DNA of 15,510 nt. It comes from Actinomycetota bacterium. Lineage in GTDB: Bacteria > Actinomycetota > Actinomycetes > S36-B12. Position 1 is the first letter of the stretch. Each line of letters begins with the position of its first letter. A program made the position numbers and the translations under genes. Under the pieces are notes generated by a model, which did no database searches, was not told where the DNA came from, and worked only from the letters and a program-made list of their open reading frames with translations. Location: the NCBI GenBank assembly GCA_026392575.1, contig JAPLBU010000153.1, positions 1 through 15,510 of the forward strand, written 5' to 3'. Shown here in pieces: positions 8,213-14,177 of the stretch.

Positions 8213-8224
8213 ATTGGATACAAT
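8213..8224 (+). promoter_or_regulatory. Operator 2, predicted GntR-regulator site
   Basis: ATTGGATACAAT is identical over 12 bases, and in the same orientation, to the core of the site before the CoA-transferase. Its centre is 19 bp from the centre of the third copy, close to two helical turns, which would allow two dimers on one face. It contains TACAAT (8219-8224), a possible -10 hexamer. It lies in the 91-bp gap between gntR and the dehydrogenase gene. Confidence 0.7.
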
Positions 8225-8229
8225 TCGAC

Positions 8230-8245
8230 GGATTGGATCCAATCC
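8230..8245 (+). promoter_or_regulatory. Operator 3, perfect 16-bp palindrome
   Basis: GGATTGGATCCAATCC is a perfect 16-bp inverted repeat and the best version of the motif repeated in this region. It lies about 45 bp upstream of the dehydrogenase ATG. It overlaps the start point expected from a -10 at TACAAT (8219-8224). Alternatively it would sit in the spacer of a weaker promoter (TCGACG at 8225 and TATCTG at 8247). Either placement suits a repressor site. Confidence 0.72.
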
Positions 8246-8289
8246 ATATCTGATCTCTGGACCGATCCCAACCCGCATCAGGAGGACAC

Positions 8290-9469
8290 ATGACCCGCCC
8301 GCCGCAATCGCCCTTCGGGCTGTTCGCCATCGACCACCTGCTGTCGGAGGAGGAGCGGGCGATCCGCGACGTGGTGCGCGAGTTCGTCGACTCCGAGATC
8401 CGTCCGCATATCGCCGACTGGTTCGAAGAGGGCAAGATCCCCGCTCGTGAACTGGCGAAGGATCTCGGCACTCTCGGGGTGCTGGGGATGCACCTGGAGG
8501 GCTACGGCTGCCAGGGCACGTCCGCCGTCGCCTACGGACTTGCGTGTCTTGAACTCGAGGCGGGGGATTCGGGGATTCGCTCGCTCGTCAGTGTCCAGGG
8601 CTCACTGGCGATGTATGTACGCCATCCACGCGTTCGGCTCGGAGGAGCAGAAGCAGGAGTGGCTGCCGCGCATGGCTGCTGGTGACGCGATCGGGTGCTT
8701 CGGGCTGACCGAAGCCGACTTCGGCTCCAACCCGAGCGGGATGCGCACGCACGCACGCCGTGATGGCGAGGACTGGGTGCTCGAGGGCTCGAAGATGTGG
8801 ATCACCAACGGCAACGTCGCTGACGTCGCGGTCGTGTGGGCACAGACCGACGACCGCATCCGAGGGTTCGTCGTTCCGACCGACACTCCCGGCTTCCAGG
8901 CGAACGAGATCCACAAGAAGATGTCACTGCGCGCATCCGTCACCAGTGAGCTGGTCTTCGACGGCGTGCGCCTGCCAGCGGATGTGGTGCTCCCCGAGGT
9001 CTCGGGCCTGCGCGGGCCGCTGTCCTGCTTGAACGAGGCACGGTTCGGCATCGTGTTCGGCACTCTCGGTGCTGCGCGCGACTGCCTGGAGACGGCGATC
9101 AACTACAGCATCGACCGCGAGCAGTTCGACAAGCCGATCGCTGCATTCCAGCTGACCCAGAAGAAGTTCGCCGACATGGCCCTCGAGCTGGGCAAGGGGA
9201 TGCTGCTGGCCCTGCACCTCGGTCGGCTCAAGGACGAGCACCTCGTGCGACCTGAGCAGGTCAGCTTGGGCAAGCTGAACAATGCACGCGAGGCACTGGC
9301 GATCGCCCGCGAGTGCCGAGGCATTCTGGGCGGCAACGGCATCACGCTGGAGTACCCGATCATCCGGCACATGAACAACCTGGAATCGGTCTTCACCTAC
9401 GAAGGCACGAACGAGATGCACACGCTCGTGGTCGGCGAAGCGCTGACCGGGATCGCGGCCTACCGATGA
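8290..9469 (+). pseudogene. gcdH: Glutaryl-CoA dehydrogenase-like acyl-CoA dehydrogenase, frameshifted by 4-bp duplication
   Basis: Glutaryl-CoA dehydrogenase is an FAD enzyme that oxidises and decarboxylates glutaryl-CoA to crotonyl-CoA. Starting at ATG 8290 (strong AGGAGG 4 nt upstream), the first frame runs to about codon 109 at SVQGSLAMY. The rest of the protein then continues in the next frame from AIHAFGSEEQKQEWLP to the stop at 9467-9469. The cause is a tandem TGTA repeat at 8612-8619; removing one copy restores a 391-residue protein, the normal length. Family features are DSGIRS (the Arg that contacts the glutaryl carboxylate), CFGLTEADFGSNPS, ITNG and the catalytic Glu in YEGTNEMH. 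As read, translation ends at 8685 after 131 residues, before most of the FAD and active-site residues, so no function is expected. Its stop overlaps the aldehyde dehydrogenase start (ATGA). Confidence 0.9.
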
Positions 9470-10917
9470 GCGGTTCGCGCGTGCTGACGTCCGTAGTCGA
9501 CGGACAGGCCGTCGCTGGGTCCGAAGACCGTCCCGATGCGAACCCGTCGGACCTGAGCGACATTGTGGCTGTGGCCTCGCTGGGTGGCACGGATGTTGCG
9601 TCAGACGCGGTCGCTGCGGCTGCGGCGGCCTTCACCGCGTGGTCTCGCACGACTCCGTGGCAGCGCGCTGAGGTTCTCGATCGAGCGGGCACGGAGATCA
9701 TCTCGCGGGCCGACGAGCTTGGCGATCTCCTTGCACGAGAGGAGGGCAAGACCTACCCGGAGGCGCGCGGAGAGGTCGTGCGTGCTGCCCAGATCATGAA
9801 GTACTTCGCAGGCGTTGCTCTGCAGCCGCACGGCCAGGCGCTCGACTCAGTCCGCCCGGGCATCGACGTCACCGTCACCCGCGAGCCGGTCGGCGTCGTC
9901 AGCGTCATCACGCCATGGAACTTCCCCATCGCGATCCCGGCGTGGAAGATCGCCCCGGCGCTCGCCTTCGGCAACACCGTCGTGTTCAAGCCGGCCGACC
10001 TCGTCCCGGCCAGCGCATGGGAGCTCGTCGACATCCTCAATCGCGCCGGCCTGCCTTCTGGCGTGCTCAATCTGGTGCTGGGACGCGGGTCCGTTGTGGG
10101 CCCCGTGCTCACCGGTGACCCGGCCGTGTCGGCCGTGACGTTTACGGGGTCGGTCGAGACGGGTCGCGGCATCCTCGCGGGCAGCGCGGGCAAGGGCATC
10201 AAGGTCCAGCTCGAGCTGGGTGGCAAGAACCCACTCGTGGTGACCGAGAGGGCAGACCTCGCTGGTGCGGTCGAGTGTGCGATGCAGGGCGGCTTCGGCT
10301 CGACCGGTCAGCGCTGCACGGCGTCCTCGATTCTGGTCGTGACCGAGGGAGTCCACGACGCATTCGTCGATGCGATCGCGGCTCGCATGGGTGCGTGGAG
10401 CGTTGGCGATGCGCGAACAGGCGGTATCGACATGGGCCCGGTCGTTGATGCATCGCAGTTGGCGCAGGACCGGAGCTATCTCGTCACCGCGAGAGCGGAG
10501 GGTGCCGAGATTGTCGGTGGCGACCAGGTCGACGGTGTCACGGAAGGTCACTACCTCGCTCCGGCGCTCGCCATCGGCACGTCGATCACCGACACGATCA
10601 ATCGCGAGGAGGTATTCGGTCCCGTGATGTCCGTTGTGCGAGTGGCCGACTACGCCGAGGCGCTGGCGACCGCGAATGCCAGCACGATGAACCTCTCCGC
10701 TGGCATCTGCACGAAGGACCTTGCCGAGGCATCGCACTTCAAGCGCAACTCCAAGGCCGGCATGGTGATGGTGAACCTGCCGACCGCGGGCGTCGACTTC
10801 CATGTGCCGTTCGGCGGTCGAGGTGAGAGCAGCCACGGCCCGCGCGAGCAGGGCACGGCCGCCGTGGAATTCTTCACCACATCGAAGACGGCCTACACGG
10901 CACCCGGAACTCCCTAG
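9466..10917 (+). CDS. NAD(P)-dependent semialdehyde dehydrogenase (ketoglutarate-semialdehyde type)
   Basis: ALDH-superfamily enzyme of 483 residues that oxidises an aldehyde to the acid. Catalytic residues are visible: Asn152 in TPWNFP, Glu250 in LELGGKNP and the nucleophile Cys284 in STGQRCTASS. The segments REPVGVVSVITPWNFPIAIP, FKPADLVPASAW, AGMVMVNLPTAGVDFHVPFG and SSHGPREQG resemble alpha-ketoglutaric semialdehyde dehydrogenases (B. subtilis YcbD, Azospirillum KGSADH). Those enzymes also accept other dicarboxylic semialdehydes. Next to a glutaryl-CoA dehydrogenase-like gene, glutarate semialdehyde is a plausible natural substrate; succinate or ketoglutarate semialdehyde are alternatives. 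ATG 9466 overlaps the preceding stop by 4 bp and begins the family N-terminus; the upstream extension of the frame has no support. Polar effects of the upstream frameshift may reduce its translation. Confidence 0.9.
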   Translation: MSGSRVLTSVVDGQAVAGSEDRPDANPSDLSDIVAVASLGGTDVASDAVAAAAAAFTAWSRTTPWQRAEVLDRAGTEIISRADELGDLLAREEGKTYPEARGEVVRAAQIMKYFAGVALQPHGQALDSVRPGIDVTVTREPVGVVSVITPWNFPIAIPAWKIAPALAFGNTVVFKPADLVPASAWELVDILNRAGLPSGVLNLVLGRGSVVGPVLTGDPAVSAVTFTGSVETGRGILAGSAGKGIKVQLELGGKNPLVVTERADLAGAVECAMQGGFGSTGQRCTASSILVVTEGVHDAFVDAIAARMGAWSVGDARTGGIDMGPVVDASQLAQDRSYLVTARAEGAEIVGGDQVDGVTEGHYLAPALAIGTSITDTINREEVFGPVMSVVRVADYAEALATANASTMNLSAGICTKDLAEASHFKRNSKAGMVMVNLPTAGVDFHVPFGGRGESSHGPREQGTAAVEFFTTSKTAYTAPGTP

Positions 10918-10950
10918 CCACTCGGGGGAGGCTGAGGCGGTCGTCGGACG

Positions 10951-10956
10951 TAGCAT
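10951..10956 (+). promoter_or_regulatory. Possible -10 element (TAGCAT) before the heme-binding gene
   Basis: TAGCAT fits the actinobacterial TANNNT form and lies 7 nt before ATG 10964, which lacks any Shine-Dalgarno. This suggests a leaderless transcript separate from the aldehyde dehydrogenase operon. No clear -35 box is seen. Confidence 0.3.
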
Positions 10957-10963
10957 CGGGCAC

Positions 10964-11629
10964 ATGACCGACGACCTGTTCCCAGAGGCCTATCTCGCCG
11001 ACATCTTCACCGAGCCCGAGCCCGATGTGCACACCCTGGCTCACCTGGGTCCACTGGCGCCGCTGGCCGGATCATGGACGGGCGAGGCCGGCAGCGACAC
11101 GCATCCGGTGGTCGAGGGGTCCAAGACGGAGCCCTACACCGAGACCTGGACCTTCGAGCCGATCGATCCGCAGACGAACGGTCCGCAGCTCTTCTACGGG
11201 CTCCGCTACCACCAGCACATCGTGCGACCCGGTGGCGTCGAGACCTTCCACGACCAGGTCGGCTACCTGCTGTGGGAGCCCGCGACCGGACTTGTGGCCA
11301 TGACCCTGGCGATTCCGCGCGCGCAGGTGGCGATGGCCGGCGGGCATGCTCAGCCGGGCGATCGGAAGTTCGTGCTGCGTGCCGCCGTCGGAGATCCGAA
11401 CTTCGGGATCGTCACCAGCCCCTTCCTGGATGCCGCATTCCATACGACCGCGTGGGAGATCACCTTCCGTGTCGGCGACGACGACACCTGGGCATACCGG
11501 CAGACCACGACCCTTGAGGTGCATGGCCGCTCGGGTGCTTTCGACCACACCGATGCCAACCGTCTCGTACGCGCGGCCGCACCGGTGCCGAATCCGCTAG
11601 CGGCGAGACCTACAGGCGCAGGGGCTTGA
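10964..11629 (+). CDS. Heme-binding beta-barrel (nitrobindin/FABP-like) family protein
   Basis: A 221-residue soluble protein with no signal peptide or membrane segment. The N-terminal LGPLAPLAGSWTGEAG (about residues 29-44) is the hallmark GxWxGxG-like strand of lipocalin-like FABP/nitrobindin (DUF1794-related) beta-barrels. Further barrel strands follow, such as YTETWTFEP, LFYGLRYHQHI, FHDQVGYLLWEP, VAMTLAIPRAQVAMAGG, GIVTSPFLD and YRQTTTLEVHG. Relatives bind ferric heme and some isomerise peroxynitrite; the exact role here is unknown. ATG 10964 was chosen because the protein begins there and the longer frame overlaps the ALDH. The gene lies 46 bp after the ALDH and converges with the VOC gene, their ends overlapping by 20 bp. 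Confidence 0.78.
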   Translation: MTDDLFPEAYLADIFTEPEPDVHTLAHLGPLAPLAGSWTGEAGSDTHPVVEGSKTEPYTETWTFEPIDPQTNGPQLFYGLRYHQHIVRPGGVETFHDQVGYLLWEPATGLVAMTLAIPRAQVAMAGGHAQPGDRKFVLRAAVGDPNFGIVTSPFLDAAFHTTAWEITFRVGDDDTWAYRQTTTLEVHGRSGAFDHTDANRLVRAAAPVPNPLAARPTGAGA

Positions 11630-12077
11630 TCGGCGCGGCGATCAAGGAGGGATCATTCCGCCAGTCGACGCCGGGCACATCGATGTAGAGCTCGATCTCA
11701 TTGCCGTCAGGATCGGCGATGTACAGGCTGTGTGTCACCGTGTGGGCGCTCGCGCCGAGGATCGGGACGCCGTTGGCAGCGAGATTTGCGACTGCCTCGC
11801 GGAGATCGTCGTCGCTGTCGCCGACCTTGAGTCCGAAGTGGTACATGCCCACGCGCCGCCCCGTGGGCAGGGCAGCGGCATCCATCCCCACCTCGATCAG
11901 CAGCAACTCATGGTGCGTTCGCAAGGAGGGTGCAGCGAAGGCGGCAGCGGGGAAGGCCAGCGCGTCGTCGTCGGCACCGAGGATCTGGCGCCAACCGAGC
12001 ACATCGCGGTAGAAGTGCGCGGACCTCTTCAGGTCACGCACGTACAGGACGAGGTGCCCGAGTTCCTTGATCTCCAT
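11610..12077 (-). CDS. VOC (glyoxalase/dioxygenase-fold) protein
   Basis: A 155-residue protein of the vicinal-oxygen-chelate superfamily, which includes glyoxalase I, extradiol dioxygenases and fosfomycin-type resistance proteins. It has two beta-alpha-beta-beta-beta modules: LGHLVLYVRDLKRSAHFYRD at the N-terminus, and YHFGLKVGDSDDDLREAV through HSLYIADPDGNEIELYI. Candidate metal ligands are His8 in the first strand, His in MYHFGLK and Glu in NEIELY. The substrate cannot be told; the family is too broad. ATG 12077 is preceded by GGAG at a good distance and begins the conserved N-terminus, so longer in-frame starts were rejected. It is the last gene of the minus-strand operon, 37 bp after the FAD oxidoreductase, and its end overlaps the convergent heme-binding gene. 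Confidence 0.85.
   Translation of the reverse strand: MEIKELGHLVLYVRDLKRSAHFYRDVLGWRQILGADDDALAFPAAAFAAPSLRTHHELLLIEVGMDAAALPTGRRVGMYHFGLKVGDSDDDLREAVANLAANGVPILGASAHTVTHSLYIADPDGNEIELYIDVPGVDWRNDPSLIAAPIKPLRL
11625..11646. terminator. Perfect stem-loop at convergent gene ends, possible bidirectional terminator
   Basis: CTTGATCG and CGATCAAG form a perfect 8-bp stem with a 6-nt loop (GCGCGG). The structure includes the stop codon of the heme-binding gene and the last codons of the VOC gene. It lies between convergent operons, where a terminator is expected. Neither side has a T-run, so intrinsic termination is uncertain. Confidence 0.4.
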
Positions 12078-12114
12078 GCTGGCTCCCATCGGCCCGTGAA
12101 GGGATGGGCTGAGC

Positions 12115-13500
12115 CTAGTGGCCGAGTTGGCGGGCGAACATGGCAGCGAGACGCGACGGGCGGCCGGTGCGCGCCTCCGAGTCGTCGGCACCGGTCATGA
12201 CGCGCAGTCCGACATTGGTGCCGAGCCAGCGCAACGGCTCCGGTTCCCAGCGCTTGGAGTGGTGGTCCACCCACGGCAGTTTGACGATGTCGGAGTCGGT
12301 GCCCGTGATGAGGTCTGCGAGGGTGCGTCCACCGAGGTTCGCCGTACCCACGCCGTCGCCGACGTAGCCACCCGACCAGGCCAGGCCCGTGCTGAGGTCC
12401 AGTCCGCACGATGCCCACCAGTCGCGCGGGATGCCGAGCGGCCCGCCCCAGGTGTGCGTCACGGCCGATCGGCTCACGATCGGGAACAGGTCGATCAGCA
12501 CCTCCCACAGCGCGGCGTGGACAGCGGCATTGCGGTCCTGCTCGGGCGTGATCCGCGACCCGAAGTGGTAGGGAGCACCACGCCCGCCGAAGGCGAGCCG
12601 ACCATCGGCCGTGCGTTGCCCGTAGATGATCAGGTGACGGCCGTCCGAGAAGGTCTCACGCTCGGCCAGGCCGATCTGCGACCAGGCCTCGTCGGGCAGC
12701 GGCTCGGTTGCGAGCATGAGCGAGTACACCGGTGCGAGCGTGCGGGTATGGCCCTTCAGGGTGCGGGTGTATCCCTCAGTCGCCCGCACGATGTACTCGG
12801 CTCGCACGGAGCCGTGGTCAGTGCGAATGATGCCGGGTTCGATCGCGGTGACGCGTGTGTGCTCGTGAATGACCGTTCCCGATGCAACGACGCTGCGCGC
12901 GAGACTCCTGACCAGCCGGGCGGGATTGATAGCCGCGCAGTGTGGTGTGTAGGTGCCGCCGAGGACGTCCGTGGCGTTCACACGTCGCGCAGCCTCGTCC
13001 TTGCCCAGCAGGTCATAGTCAGCGGCCCCGAAGCCCCACGACCGCAACTCGTCGATCTCGTCGCGGGCGCTGCGCATCTGCATGGGCGTGCGTGCGGCGA
13101 CGACGGTTCCGCCCTTCTGCCACTCGACGTCCCAGCCCTCTTCGTGCGCTACTCGACCGATCTCGTCGACGGTCGCGAACATCTCACGTCGAAGGCGAAT
13201 GGCTGCATCGCGGGACGATACGCGGGCGATGGCGGACAGGCCGGCCGGGAAGAGGGCTGAGGCCCAGCCGCCGTTACGACCGCTCGCGCCGAATCCGGCC
13301 TGCTCGGCCTCGAGGATCACGATGCGCAGCGACGGGTCGATCCTCTTGAGGTAGTAGGCGGTCCACAACCCCGTGTATCCGGCACCGACGATCGCCACAT
13401 CGGCCGTAGTGTCGCCGGGCAGCGGGCTGCCCAGCGGTGCGCTGAGGTCGGCGGGGAGGGTGTCCCACCACAGTGAGAGCGAACGCAGATCCTGGGTCAC
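12115..13500 (-). CDS. FAD-dependent oxidoreductase (DAO family, PuuB-like)
   Basis: A 461-residue flavoprotein of the D-amino-acid-oxidase superfamily. The dinucleotide-binding motif VAIVGAGYTGLWTAYYL lies at about residues 34-50, followed by the acidic end of the second strand (VILEAE) and ASGRNGGW, typical of FAD contact in this group. The C-terminal GYVGDGVGTANLGGRTLADL is the second FAD segment. Relatives oxidise amines or amino acids, for example gamma-glutamylputrescine oxidase PuuB or DadA-like dehydrogenases; the substrate here is not known. GTG 13500 overlaps the stop of the PNPOx-like gene by 4 bp (GTGA), and the conserved LWWDTLP lies just after it, so the longer frame upstream is not used. 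It probably supplies an aldehyde or imine in the same pathway as the operon's aminotransferase. Confidence 0.85.
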   Translation of the reverse strand: MTQDLRSLSLWWDTLPADLSAPLGSPLPGDTTADVAIVGAGYTGLWTAYYLKRIDPSLRIVILEAEQAGFGASGRNGGWASALFPAGLSAIARVSSRDAAIRLRREMFATVDEIGRVAHEEGWDVEWQKGGTVVAARTPMQMRSARDEIDELRSWGFGAADYDLLGKDEAARRVNATDVLGGTYTPHCAAINPARLVRSLARSVVASGTVIHEHTRVTAIEPGIIRTDHGSVRAEYIVRATEGYTRTLKGHTRTLAPVYSLMLATEPLPDEAWSQIGLAERETFSDGRHLIIYGQRTADGRLAFGGRGAPYHFGSRITPEQDRNAAVHAALWEVLIDLFPIVSRSAVTHTWGGPLGIPRDWWASCGLDLSTGLAWSGGYVGDGVGTANLGGRTLADLITGTDSDIVKLPWVDHHSKRWEPEPLRWLGTNVGLRVMTGADDSEARTGRPSRLAAMFARQLGH

Positions 13501-14177
13501 GAACGCTGCCAGCCGTCCACGTACGACGGAACGAGCGTCTCTGCAAGACAGTGATCGGCCCGCACCGGCGTTCCGAAGGTCTCGTGCATCGGGATCGTGC
13601 CGGACCACAGGTGCGTCAGGCTCGGGTCCGCCAGGTCGTCCGGATCGTCGTCGGGTCCACCCGACCGGATCTTCACGGAGCACTCGTCGAGGGGGAGGGC
13701 CAAGGTGATCGTCGCGGCCCGCTCCTTCGGCGTCGGCTGACGGCAGTCGTCCCAGCGGCCCGGCAGCAGGTGCTCCGTGATGCAGCGCAGTGCATCGAGC
13801 TCGTCGTCGCCAGTCAGTCGTTGCGCGACGCCGACGACCATCGCGGAGCGGTAGTTCATGCTGGACTCGAACGCGCTGAGGGCAAGCACCAGTCCGTCGA
13901 GCAGCGTCACGGTCAGGCAGGTCGGCTGGCCGTCGGCCAGCGCACGGAACAGGCGTGAGCCGGTCGAGCCGTGGAAGAGCACCTGATCACCGCGGCGTGC
14001 GAAGGCTACGGGGATGACGTAGGGCTGCCCATTGTCGTCGCGGACGGCGACGTGCGCGACCAGACCTGCGTCGAGGACGTGATGGAGGGCGGCTCGGTCG
14101 TTCACCGCGTGTTCTGCCAGCCGACGGACCCGGGTCCGTTCCGTGGACCCCGGTGCCGGGAGTGCCTCGGATGTCAC
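13497..14177 (-). CDS. Pyridoxamine 5'-phosphate oxidase-like flavin-binding protein
   Basis: A 226-residue split-barrel protein of the PNPOx-like (Pyridox_ox_2-type) family, which binds FMN or F420-like cofactors. Seen: the N-terminal LHHVLDAGLVAHVAV and GQPYVIPVAFARRGDQVLFHG, then MNYRSAMVVGVAQRLTGDDE and ITEHLLPGRWDDCRQPT, then the late strand TITLALPLDECSVKIRSGGP. The family is not the true PdxH, so vitamin B6 oxidation is not assured; many members have unknown redox roles. GTG 14177 was chosen over GTG 14189 because it gives the same 4-bp GTGA overlap with the aminotransferase stop as seen at the next junction. Being coupled between a PLP aminotransferase and an FAD enzyme hints at a role in the same catabolic route, but this is inferred. 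Confidence 0.85.
   Translation of the reverse strand: MTSEALPAPGSTERTRVRRLAEHAVNDRAALHHVLDAGLVAHVAVRDDNGQPYVIPVAFARRGDQVLFHGSTGSRLFRALADGQPTCLTVTLLDGLVLALSAFESSMNYRSAMVVGVAQRLTGDDELDALRCITEHLLPGRWDDCRQPTPKERAATITLALPLDECSVKIRSGGPDDDPDDLADPSLTHLWSGTIPMHETFGTPVRADHCLAETLVPSYVDGWQRS

Noticed and set aside
8605..8625. Programmed ribosomal frameshift in the dehydrogenase gene
   Set aside because: There is no slippery heptamer, and the frame change is explained exactly by a duplicated TGTA; family members are not known to need frameshifting.
13501..13683. N-terminal extension of the FAD oxidoreductase
   Set aside because: The extra 61 residues are low-complexity Arg/Asp/Gly-rich and overlap the PNPOx-like gene; GTG 13500 gives a 4-bp overlap and starts right before the conserved sequence.
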